Origin: Acidimicrobiia bacterium
GTDB taxonomy: Bacteria > Actinomycetota > Acidimicrobiia > Acidimicrobiales > JACDCH01
Direction of reading: 5' to 3'
DNA length: 40,068 bases
Assembly: GCA_013694495.1 (NCBI GenBank)
Contig: JACDCH010000199.1
Span: 1 to 40,068 of the forward strand
The notes beneath the pieces are model-generated. The model was not told the origin of the DNA. It saw nothing but the letters and a program-made list of their open reading frames with translations, and did not search any database. A program made the position numbers and the translations under genes. Shown here piece after piece: positions 1 to 6,263 of the stretch. Position 1 is the first letter of the stretch. Each line of letters starts with the position of its first letter.

Positions 1-446
1 GGGCACTGGCCTTCCGCTTCTTCAACGTGTTCGGCCCGCTCCAACCGGCCGGCCATGCGTATGCAGCCGTCGTCCCCGCCTTCGTCGACGCTGCCCTGGC
101 CGGGCGCAGTGTCGAGGTGCACGGCGACGGCGGGCAGACGCGCGACTTCACCTATGTCGACACCGTCTGCACCATCCTCACCCGGGCGGTCACCGAACAG
201 GTGGGCTCCGACAAGCCGGTGAACCTCGCGTTCGGGGGTCGCTACGACCTCCTCGGCGTGCTGGCCCTCCTGGAGGAGATCCTGGGGCGCCCCGTCGAGC
301 GCCACCACGTGGCGACGCGGGCCGGCGACGTGCGTGACTCCCAAGCCGATCGCACCCGTCTCGAGGCGCTCTTTCCCGGTGTGGTACCGGTGTCTCTGGA
401 CGACGGGCTGCGCCGCACGGTCGAGTGGTTCCGCACCGCCGGCTGA
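1..446 (+). CDS. NAD-dependent epimerase/dehydratase, C-terminal part (5' end outside window)
   Basis: The reading frame is open from base 3 and ends with TGA at 444-446. It encodes the C-terminal half of an extended short-chain dehydrogenase/reductase of the UDP-glucose 4-epimerase type. The first visible residues, ALAFRFFNVFGP, match the substrate-binding segment that follows the catalytic YxxxK in this family. The later segment HGDGGQTRDFTYVDT is the usual 'G+Q.RDF.YV.D' motif. The Rossmann nucleotide-binding half and the catalytic residues lie outside the window, so substrate and activity cannot be judged. An internal GTG at 27 is not a likely start, because homologous sequence continues upstream of it. 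The gene ends 41 bases before the tRNA and belongs to the chromosomal backbone rather than to the island. Confidence 0.85.
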   Translation, partial: ALAFRFFNVFGPLQPAGHAYAAVVPAFVDAALAGRSVEVHGDGGQTRDFTYVDTVCTILTRAVTEQVGSDKPVNLAFGGRYDLLGVLALLEEILGRPVERHHVATRAGDVRDSQADRTRLEALFPGVVPVSLDDGLRRTVEWFRTAG

Positions 447-487
447 GGGTGCCGCGGGCCCGGTTGCTACGCTCGTCCTCTCCACTC

Positions 488-571
488 GGGCGAGTGGCGG
501 AATAGGCAGACGCGCTGGCTTCAGGTGCCAGTGTCCGAAAGGACGTGGGGGTTCAAGTCCCCCCTCGCCCA
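488..571 (+). tRNA. tRNA-Leu, anticodon CAG
   Basis: This is an 84-nt type II tRNA. The acceptor stem pairs GGGCGAG (488-494) with CTCGCCC (564-570), followed by discriminator A571. The anticodon stem CTGGC/GCCAG encloses the loop TTCAGGT, giving anticodon CAG, which reads CUG leucine codons. A long variable arm (GTCC GAAA GGAC) is typical of tRNA-Leu. The T stem is GGGGG/CCCCC around TTCAAGT. CCA is not encoded. The 3' end (from 551) is duplicated at 23463, so this gene is the integration target of the adjacent element; the integrated copy keeps the tRNA intact. Confidence 0.97.
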
Positions 572-572
572 C
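551..572 (+). repeat. Left attachment-site core (attL) in the tRNA-Leu 3' end
   Basis: These 22 bases (T-arm and acceptor 3' half of the tRNA plus one base) are identical to 23463-23484. The repeat begins within GTTCAAGTCC and ends CTCGCCCAC. A tRNA 3'-end identity block with a tyrosine recombinase gene inside the bracketed DNA is the classic signature of site-specific integration. Confidence 0.92.
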
Positions 573-618
573 AGCAAAAGCCCAGGTCAGGGCGTAGTCG
601 GAGGGTCGAAAACCCCCG

Positions 619-639
619 ATCTCTACCGGATCTCTACCG
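619..639. repeat. Left arm-like repeat pair (2 x ATCTCTACCG)
   Basis: ATCTCTACCG occurs at 619-628 and 630-639, an 11-bp period. The same pair, with the preceding CG and the same one-base spacer, occurs at 23324-23344 near the other end of the element. Position and phasing fit arm-type binding sites of a tyrosine recombinase or its directionality factor; this role is inferred. Confidence 0.6.
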
Positions 640-665
640 AACATTCGGTGTGAGGGAGGACGAAC

Positions 666-926
666 GTGCCAGCGAGCAAGGTCACCGACCTCCGCCAGCG
701 ACGCATCGAGCGCCTCGCTGATGAGTTGGAGCCGTACCTCCGGCGCGGCCACGTCATCGTTGAGATCGACCGTGTTCCTTCTGCTGAAGAGTGGCGCGCC
801 GCTGCCCGTCTGGCCACCAGACGCAACGGCTGGCAGGTCCGCACCGGGATGAGCCGGGGACGCGGGAGAGCGTATGCGGCGCGCGTCGACCCAGAGTTCG
901 AGCGGTCCTGGAACGGCTCGCCCTGA
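666..926 (+). CDS. Small basic protein next to attL, unknown function
   Basis: An 86-residue product starting at GTG 666, with the purine-rich GAGGGAGGA (652-660) just upstream as ribosome-binding site. The sequence is rich in Arg and Glu, has no membrane segment or signal peptide, and matches no family I recognise. It is the first gene inside the element, 27 bases after the arm-like repeats. That position would suit a small accessory recombination protein, but nothing in the sequence proves it. Codon usage is ordinary for the window. Confidence 0.5.
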   Translation: MPASKVTDLRQRRIERLADELEPYLRRGHVIVEIDRVPSAEEWRAAARLATRRNGWQVRTGMSRGRGRAYAARVDPEFERSWNGSP

Positions 927-970
927 TCGATGCCGAGCGACGGAGCCGCACAAGAGCCGCCCGTTGCCCG

Positions 971-1423
971 TCAGACCAGTGGTGGCGGAGTGGGTGCGAT
1001 CAGGATCTGGGCCGTCTCGGCGATGCGCTTGCTCTGCCCCTTGCTCTTCTTCGCTCCCTGCAACGTGAAGACCATGGCGTGCTCGGGGCTGCCGTCCTTC
1101 GGGGACTTCACGATCCCCTGACCCTGGGCTCGGACATCAGCGGCGGTGACCATGGCGATGCCGTGGTCGGTGGACCATCGCAACTCGCTTGGCGTTCGTC
1201 CTGACTTCGCCACCTCCGAGTGGAGGAAGACCGACACCGCCACGGCGGGAACCCCAAGATCGGGGAGTTTGCTCTCGTTCTGGTCCTGGAAGGCGTTCGT
1301 CTGGACCCGCACTGGAGTGGTGCCGTCCCAGACGACGTGGCCCGTGGAGATCACCCGGTAGAGGACCTCGTCTCCGCTGATCGAGGCGTCGTCGGAGTAG
1401 ACGCTGCCGGGCTCGGGGGCCAC
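971..1423 (-). CDS. Third gene of the TIGR04255/NWDG cassette, unknown function
   Basis: A 150-residue product starting at GTG (1423-1421), 13 bases after the stop of the upstream gene, so almost certainly co-transcribed with it. The sequence contains LYRVI, an AF..Q motif, SVFLHSE and a C-terminal half with EHAMVF followed by a lysine-rich KKSKGQSKR stretch. It has no signal peptide or membrane helix. I do not recognise a named domain. Compact proteins with a 'HA.V' motif after a GIVKSP-like segment are in my experience found next to NWDG-type partners, which supports a functional pair, but this is recollection rather than a search result. Confidence 0.65.
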   Translation of the reverse strand: MAPEPGSVYSDDASISGDEVLYRVISTGHVVWDGTTPVRVQTNAFQDQNESKLPDLGVPAVAVSVFLHSEVAKSGRTPSELRWSTDHGIAMVTAADVRAQGQGIVKSPKDGSPEHAMVFTLQGAKKSKGQSKRIAETAQILIAPTPPPLV

Positions 1424-1436
1424 GCTGGGGTCAGGC

Positions 1437-1937
1437 TCAGCCCTGGTCGAGCAGCAGAGCGAGGGCGTCGAGGACGGGCTGCTTGACCGTTGTCAGCGGG
1501 CCCTCGACCTCCTCCCCGGTGGGCCAGCAGACCAGAGCCTCCACTACGCCACTGTTGGCGATGTCCAGCATGAGATCGACGACCTGGCTCTCCCATTCCA
1601 GAAGCACGCCGCCCTCGACCGATGCGCTGATCGACGGGATAGCGCTCGTGGGGAGGTCTGCGACGAACCGCTGGGCGATGCGGATTGAGGCGAGGCTGGG
1701 AGCAATCGCTCCGCGCCCGTCCCAGTTTTCCTCCAGAGCACCATGGGCTGCGAGCACGTGACCCACAGACAGCCCGAGCGGAGCTGCCGGTCGTGGCGCC
1801 GGCCGAGGCCGCGCGGGAGCCGTCATGACATCACGATCCGAAAGCAGGTCCCCGGTGCTGGACATCCCTCGGCCTGGCCACGGCAGGATCTCGGCCTCGC
1901 TCATCGTTGAGCCAGGGCGACCTTCGAGCAACGTCAC
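1437..1937 (-). CDS. NWDG-motif protein, middle gene of the cassette
   Basis: A 166-residue product. I choose GTG at 1937-1935 as start because it overlaps the upstream stop as GTGA and has AAGGAGGGG placed just before it; ATG at 1904 is an alternative. The N-terminal ~60 residues are Pro/Arg-rich and look disordered. The conserved part begins near HGALEENWDGRGA, followed by a helix, then PSISASVEGGVLLEWE and a hydrophobic DLMLDIANSG strand. This NWDGxGA ... GGVxLEW pattern is seen in many small uncharacterised bacterial proteins that read as an alpha/beta fold. No catalytic residues are recognised. Tight coupling to the TIGR04255 gene upstream suggests that the two products act together. Confidence 0.75.
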   Translation of the reverse strand: MTLLEGRPGSTMSEAEILPWPGRGMSSTGDLLSDRDVMTAPARPRPAPRPAAPLGLSVGHVLAAHGALEENWDGRGAIAPSLASIRIAQRFVADLPTSAIPSISASVEGGVLLEWESQVVDLMLDIANSGVVEALVCWPTGEEVEGPLTTVKQPVLDALALLLDQG

Positions 1938-2767
1938 GGTTCCATCCCCTCCTTGATGTCGTCTCGTTCCCAGGCGGAGTGCATCGCCGGGGTGGTCAGG
2001 TCGGCGAACCCTCGCACGATCCATTCGTGCGCTAGCTCGGCGAACCTCTGGATGCCGCCTCGTCCCTCCCCGATCGGCCGTCCTCGTGCGGTGAGGTTCA
2101 TGAGGAACACCGGCTCGGCGGCAGAGCGGCGGAACCCAGGCACGACCTTGACGTGGAGGCGACCAACGGGCTCACCTTCGTGGGTCATCACGAACTGACC
2201 GTCGGTCCGCTGTTGCTCCGGCGAACCGAGGAAGGGTCCGTCGGTGGGCCGAAGGTACGTGAAGACCTCTGTTGCCTCACTGTGGTTCGTCCACACTCCG
2301 CTTGGCTCGATGTGGTTGATGTAGGTGACCTCGACCTGGTCGTGGACGAGCCCCTTGTCTGGGGCGACGGCTGCTTCGACCCGGTCGATCCAACCGGCAA
2401 ACGCCTCCCACCGGCTTTCCCATCGGCCGTACTCCGCATCAGGTGCGACTTTGCGCCAGTTCGCTGCGAGCCAGTCCGGCTGGAGTTGGAGCAGCTCATC
2501 GCCGGTCTCGTTCAGGAACCAGTACCTGGTTGGCGGTGGGCCAGTGAGGAGTTCCAGCGAGACCTGGTCCACCACTGCTCCGGGACCGAACCTCTCGGTC
2601 GGAGCGTCGTAGCCCGGCTGCTCCTGAACCGTCCGGAACCCGAGATCCCTCAACTCGTTGCCCAACTGCCCGACCGACACCACCGAGTAGTCCGCCACCT
2701 GCTGGAACCGAGAGCCGATGACGACCTCAGTTACCGGCGGTGCCTTGAAGCTCGGAAGTGTGCTCAT
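1934..2767 (-). CDS. TIGR04255-like family protein, first gene of the cassette
   Basis: About 277 residues from ATG at 2767; an earlier in-frame start at 2827 would add 20 poorly conserved residues. The N terminus, FKAPPVTEVVIGSRFQ, matches the hallmark 'F..PP+.EV+.G..F' opening of the sporadically distributed TIGR04255 family, and the overall length (250-280) fits. The C terminus carries NLTARGRP and a helix ending in WIVRGFADLTTPAMHSAWER, also typical ('H..I...F...+T...H..W'). The biochemical function of the family is unknown; its patchy distribution suggests mobile or defence-linked genes. It is the first gene of a three-gene minus-strand operon and is divergent from a winged-helix gene at 2850. 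Confidence 0.8.
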   Translation of the reverse strand: MSTLPSFKAPPVTEVVIGSRFQQVADYSVVSVGQLGNELRDLGFRTVQEQPGYDAPTERFGPGAVVDQVSLELLTGPPPTRYWFLNETGDELLQLQPDWLAANWRKVAPDAEYGRWESRWEAFAGWIDRVEAAVAPDKGLVHDQVEVTYINHIEPSGVWTNHSEATEVFTYLRPTDGPFLGSPEQQRTDGQFVMTHEGEPVGRLHVKVVPGFRRSAAEPVFLMNLTARGRPIGEGRGGIQRFAELAHEWIVRGFADLTTPAMHSAWERDDIKEGMEP

Positions 2768-2849
2768 GGTGGTCAGCTCACGGTAGGGCCACTGGTGGCG
2801 TGTTGTACGTCGCAGTACGCTGCTCATGGTTCACGCTTCGTGATCCACG

Positions 2850-3164
2850 ATGCACGAACCAAGATCAGACTACTGGTGGCCCCTGGTGAAAACCGCGACC
2901 GATACCCAGGCGTTGTCCAAGCTCCTGTTCAATGCCCAACACCGGATGACCGTGGCGGCAGTGTTCGCCGGGACCAACGAGGTCCTAGGCCACGAGGAAG
3001 TCGCTAGCCGAGCGAGCGTCAGCCGCTCGGTGGCCCACAAGGAATTGGGGGTGCTGGTGCGCATCGGCGCCCTCGATCGCTTAGCGGCCCTCCGGCAGGT
3101 GAGCTACCAGCGTGCGGCGTCGCCCTTCTGGGCGTTCCTGGAGGACCTGGCCAAGCGAACGTAG
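2850..3164 (+). CDS. Winged-helix DNA-binding protein, likely cassette regulator
   Basis: A 104-residue protein from ATG 2850. The centre resembles a winged helix of the MarR/ArsR sort: LLFNAQHRMTVAAVFAG is the first helix pair, SRASVSRSVAHKELGVLVRIGAL the recognition helix and wing. A hydrophobic C-terminal tail (SPFWAFLEDLAKR) may dimerise. It is transcribed away from the TIGR04255 cassette with only 82 bases between start codons, the arrangement expected for a local repressor. No ligand-binding or metal residues are apparent. Alternative: an antitoxin-like partner of the cassette. Confidence 0.7.
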   Translation: MHEPRSDYWWPLVKTATDTQALSKLLFNAQHRMTVAAVFAGTNEVLGHEEVASRASVSRSVAHKELGVLVRIGALDRLAALRQVSYQRAASPFWAFLEDLAKRT

Positions 3165-3200
3165 GAGCGCTTGCTCACCGGCCATCGGGCCGTGTCGCCC

Positions 3201-3249
3201 GCCAGCTAGATCGGACCACCTGAGCGCCAGCTCGATGGGACCACCCGGA
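3201..3249. repeat. 25-bp tandem direct repeat, possible insertion-sequence end remnant
   Basis: GCCAGCTAGATCGGACCACC at 3201-3220 is followed 25 bases later by GCCAGCTCGATGGGACCACC at 3226-3245 (two mismatches over 20). It lies between the end of the winged-helix gene and the recombinase stop codon. Spaced repeats of this kind occur at the ends of IS21-family elements in actinomycetes, so it may be a relic, but no transposase sequence accompanies it. Confidence 0.45.
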
Positions 3250-3354
3250 GGGTGCGCTGCGGCTGGTGCCGTGGACGCACTGCTTCACCGTCGTAGGGGT
3301 GACGCCGTGTGGGTTCGAGGAATGCCTGACCCAGCAGAGTTCCGCCAAACTCGC

Positions 3355-4746
3355 TCAAACTCCGTCCCGCTGGTCCACGGCCTCGTCCGCAGCGGGCGTA
3401 GTCCCGAGGATCAGGTTGGCGATTTGGTTCGCGGCCTCGTCGTGGAGCATGGGCGACACATGGCTGTAGATGTCGAGGGTGATGCCGATGGTCGAGTGGC
3501 CGAGGCGCTCCTGGACGACCTTGGGGTGGATGCCCTGCTCGAGTGCGAGCGTCGCCCAGGTGTGACGGAGGCCCTTGAGCGTCAGCCTCGGCGAGTCGAG
3601 CGTTCGCTGCCGCCGGAGAAAGGTCGTGCTCACAGTCTCGGGGCGGAGCGCTGATCCGTCAGGGCGGTGGAAGACGAGGCCTTCGCCGGAGTGATCCGGA
3701 CCGACGAGCAGGCGCTCCTCGAGCATCCGCCGGCGGTGGTCGCGGAGCACGGCGACCGTCGCCGGGTCGAGCGAGATCGGGCGGCGGCCACGAGCAGTCT
3801 TTGGTTCGCTCACGGCGATCTTGCCGTTGATCGACAACATCGTCTGCACGACTCGGAGCCGGCCGGCGTCGAGGTCGACGTCCTGCCAGCGAAGTCCGAG
3901 CGCTTCGCCTCGGCGCATGCCGCTGGTGGCGAGCAGGACCCATAGCGCGTGGTTCCGGTCGCCCGACGACGCGGTGAACCCGAGGAACTCCTGCAGCTGG
4001 CCGGGGGTCCAGGTCCTCACGTCGTCGGCATCGACCGCGACTCGCGGCGGGTCGGCCTGGTCGACGGGGTTCTTGGCCAGGCGCTCCCACCTCACCGCGG
4101 CGCCGAAGGCCTTGTGGAGCACGACGTGGACGGCCTTGACCGTGCTCGGGTCGAGGGAGAAGGAGTTGTCGGTCTTGATCGGGTCGGCCCGGTAGGCGGC
4201 CTGTCGCCGAAGTAGGGAGGCGACCGTGTCCTTGGTGATGTGGCTCGCCTCCTCGAACTCGACCCGGAGTCGATCGGCGGTGGCCTGCAACGACATGCCC
4301 CCCAAACGCAACTCGCCGGCCCGTGCGACGACGTCGGGGGAGTAGCCTTTGCCTGTCCGCGACGGCTTCCGCCGACCACCCTCGAGGAGCTGCGTGTAGA
4401 GCGCGTTGAGGGTGCCGGCGTCGATTCGTGTGAGCCGCATCCCGCCGATATAGGGAACCACGTGGTTGCGGACCTTGGACCGGTACCCGTTCCAGGTCGT
4501 GGCCTTCAGCGTCGACCGGATCGTGACCAGCCACTCGTCGAGGAACTCGGCCACCGTCTCCTGTGTCGGTTCGACGTACACGCCCCGGTCGAACTTCGAG
4601 AGCAGGTCGATTCGAGCGCGTTCGGCCTCCCGTCTGGTCCGGTACCCGGAGTGCCACTTCGTTCGCCGCTTGCCAGTCCCCGGATCGGGGTCAAGCTCGA
4701 TCTTGACGTAGTACACGCTGTCCCGGCGGATCACAGATCCCCGCAT
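3355..4746 (-). CDS. Tyrosine recombinase (element integrase)
   Basis: 463 residues from ATG at 4746, which overlaps the XRE stop as TGATG; the open frame extends upstream only because it shadows that gene. An N-terminal arm-binding domain (to ~60: YYVKIELDPDPGTGKRRTKW) is followed by a SAM-like core-binding domain (LDEWLVTIRSTLKATTWNGYRS) and the catalytic domain. Catalytic residues are visible: Arg in SGMRRGEALGLRW (~276), the second Arg box as KGLRHTW (~392), and the nucleophile Tyr in TLDIYSH (~427). The second box has Lys where His is usual (KxxR, not HxxR). A ~55-residue segment with a helix-turn-helix look (SLQATADRLRVEF) is inserted in the core-binding domain. It should integrate the element into tRNA-Leu. 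Confidence 0.92.
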   Translation of the reverse strand: MRGSVIRRDSVYYVKIELDPDPGTGKRRTKWHSGYRTRREAERARIDLLSKFDRGVYVEPTQETVAEFLDEWLVTIRSTLKATTWNGYRSKVRNHVVPYIGGMRLTRIDAGTLNALYTQLLEGGRRKPSRTGKGYSPDVVARAGELRLGGMSLQATADRLRVEFEEASHITKDTVASLLRRQAAYRADPIKTDNSFSLDPSTVKAVHVVLHKAFGAAVRWERLAKNPVDQADPPRVAVDADDVRTWTPGQLQEFLGFTASSGDRNHALWVLLATSGMRRGEALGLRWQDVDLDAGRLRVVQTMLSINGKIAVSEPKTARGRRPISLDPATVAVLRDHRRRMLEERLLVGPDHSGEGLVFHRPDGSALRPETVSTTFLRRQRTLDSPRLTLKGLRHTWATLALEQGIHPKVVQERLGHSTIGITLDIYSHVSPMLHDEAANQIANLILGTTPAADEAVDQRDGV

Positions 4747-5444
4747 CAGTCCTCCTCGTCGCCGACCATGCCAGCGTTGGGGTCGTCGCCTTCCTCGAAG
4801 GAGTGCGACAAGAAATAGCCCTTGGGGCCAAGTTCGCGGATCTTGGTGCCGATCTCGACGAGGAACTCGGCGACCTCGTCGAGGCGATCGGACCGGTCGA
4901 CGGCGAGAGCGCTGAGACGCCTGCGCCGCCAGGTCCGGAAGTGCTGATGCCAATTGTGCGGGTGTTCGCCGTCCACAAACAGCGCGGCCTGCAGATCGGT
5001 GACCTCATCCGGGCTTGTCAGCTTGAGCTCCTGGAGCCGGTCGTCGAGATCTGCGAGCTGCCAGTCCTGCCCGAGTAGCGACACGTACACGTCGCTCGTC
5101 GGGCGGCGGGTGTCGGCCAGCTCGCCCTCGAAGTCGGGCGGGGGGAGGAAGAAGTAGGCGATCGGCACTCCGAACACGTGGGAGAGCAGGTACAGCTCGT
5201 GGGCGTCGAAGCGTCGGCGCCGGTCGCCGTCGAAGCCTCGTTCCATGGCCGAGATCGAGGCCTGGGGCAACAGGTTGCCGGTGAGTTCTGCGAGGCGTTC
5301 GGCGACCTGGGTCTGGGTCATCCCCCGCCGCTCGCGGATCGCCTTCACGTTGAACGAGACGATCGCGTTGACGTCGAGGCGGCCATCGTCGCCGTCGTCG
5401 GGTGTGTCCGTGGTTGCTCGTCGGGGGCTGCGGGGCACCACCAT
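4746..5444 (-). CDS. XRE-family repressor, upstream partner of the integrase
   Basis: 232 residues from ATG 5444. A Cro/C1-type helix-turn-helix sits at about residues 25-90: NVKAIRERRGMTQTQVAERL, then QASISAMERG and the helix HELYLLSHVFGVPIAYFFLPPP. The C-terminal ~120 residues are helical and unlike peptidase or DUF955 domains, so cleavage-type induction is not indicated. Its stop overlaps the integrase start, so both are made from one message. It faces the excisionase-like gene at 5535 across a palindromic operator, which makes it the likely switch that holds integrase and excision/transfer genes in balance. Confidence 0.87.
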   Translation of the reverse strand: MVVPRSPRRATTDTPDDGDDGRLDVNAIVSFNVKAIRERRGMTQTQVAERLAELTGNLLPQASISAMERGFDGDRRRRFDAHELYLLSHVFGVPIAYFFLPPPDFEGELADTRRPTSDVYVSLLGQDWQLADLDDRLQELKLTSPDEVTDLQAALFVDGEHPHNWHQHFRTWRRRRLSALAVDRSDRLDEVAEFLVEIGTKIRELGPKGYFLSHSFEEGDDPNAGMVGDEED

Positions 5445-5480
5445 CTCCAAATCTTCTCGGATGTTCTTGACAACGCTAGC

Positions 5481-5510
5481 ACATTGCGCGAGAACTGTAT
5501 ACCGCAATGT
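5481..5510. promoter_or_regulatory. Palindromic operator in the divergent promoter region
   Basis: ACATTGCG (5481-5488) and CGCAATGT (5503-5510) are perfect 8-bp inverted arms with a 14-bp spacer. They lie midway between the XRE start (5444) and the excisionase-like start (5535), where a Cro-like switch would bind. A TTGACA hexamer is at 5467-5472; I could not assign a convincing -10 to it. Confidence 0.65.
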
Positions 5511-5534
5511 TGTATAGCGAGGAGCAGTGTGCCA

Positions 5535-5750
5535 ATGTTCGATGATCTCCCCTACCTCCTGACGGTCGAGCAGGCCGCCCAGGTCCTCCAGATCGGCCGG
5601 TCGAAGGCCTACGAGCTCACCGTCGAGTACGAGCGCAGCGGTGGGCGCTCCGGTCTGCCGTTCATCTGGGTCGGCAACCAGAAGCGCATCCCCCGCGTCG
5701 AACTCGTCGCGTACGTCGAGCGCCAGCTCCTCCGCCCGCCCGCCGCCTGA
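5535..5750 (+). CDS. Excisionase-like helix-turn-helix protein
   Basis: 71 residues from ATG 5535; an in-frame GTG two codons earlier is also possible, and GAGGAG (5519-5524) lies upstream. The protein is one MerR/Xis-type winged helix: LLTVEQAAQVLQIGRSKAYEL, then FIWVGNQKRIPRVELVAYVERQL, the standard pattern of excisionase/AlpA-like DNA-binding domains. Divergence from the XRE-integrase operon and TGATG overlap with the next gene suggest that it opens the excision and mobilization transcript. It could be the recombination directionality factor or an activator of the transfer genes. Confidence 0.82.
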   Translation: MFDDLPYLLTVEQAAQVLQIGRSKAYELTVEYERSGGRSGLPFIWVGNQKRIPRVELVAYVERQLLRPPAA

Positions 5751-6163
5751 TGGCAGCGCCGTCGGCGGGGTCGACGCCAGTCCTGATCGGACCGGCAGCG
5801 GCCCCACTTCGTCGCGCGCTCTCCGCCTCCGCGTGGGTCGCGCTCGAGTGTCTTGTCGCCCGTTCCCACCCGCGTCCGAGCGGCCGGGTGGTCGAGATCG
5901 GCGTTCGCAACCTCGCCGCCGAACTCGGCGGCTCCAAGAACACCGCCCAACGCGCCGTGGTCGCGCTGACCGAAGCCCGGTTGCTTACCGCCGACCACGC
6001 CCGAGCCGACGACGGCACCTTCCGGACCACCCGCTACCTCCTCCACCTCCCCACCGATGTCCTCGACTCCGTCCCGCCCCGACGACCAACCAGGCGAACG
6101 GGCCCGACCAACTCGAGCGACATCACCGCCGAGCCCACGCAGCTCTCACTGCTCGGCACCTGA
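5750..6163 (+). CDS. Winged-helix protein ahead of the relaxase
   Basis: 137 residues; ATG overlaps the previous stop as TGATG. The core is a winged-helix region: ALSASAWVALECLVARS, GRVVEIGVRNLAAELGGSKNTAQRAVVALTEARLLT, then a basic wing. It resembles replication or transfer control proteins encoded before MobF relaxases in actinobacterial elements. The C-terminal 35 residues are Pro/Thr/Arg-rich and probably disordered. A DNA-binding accessory role at oriT or as a regulator is inferred from position. Confidence 0.75.
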   Translation: MAAPSAGSTPVLIGPAAAPLRRALSASAWVALECLVARSHPRPSGRVVEIGVRNLAAELGGSKNTAQRAVVALTEARLLTADHARADDGTFRTTRYLLHLPTDVLDSVPPRRPTRRTGPTNSSDITAEPTQLSLLGT

Positions 6164-6263
6164 CCACCCACCCGATCAACCCTCCCCACCGAGGAACCCC
6201 GATGACCCACCGAACCCATCAACACGACAGACAGGTGCCCGCCGGCGGCGAGGGAGCGAACCC

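Noticed and set aside
3201..3249. Reading the two 25-bp repeats as a CRISPR array
   Set aside because: Only two adjacent copies with no spacers of array length and no cas genes; an insertion-sequence remnant or simple tandem repeat is more likely.
6164..6263. Possible oriT upstream of the relaxase
   Set aside because: The location is right for a MobF oriT, but I find no convincing inverted repeat or nic-like sequence in these 100 bases, so no feature is called.
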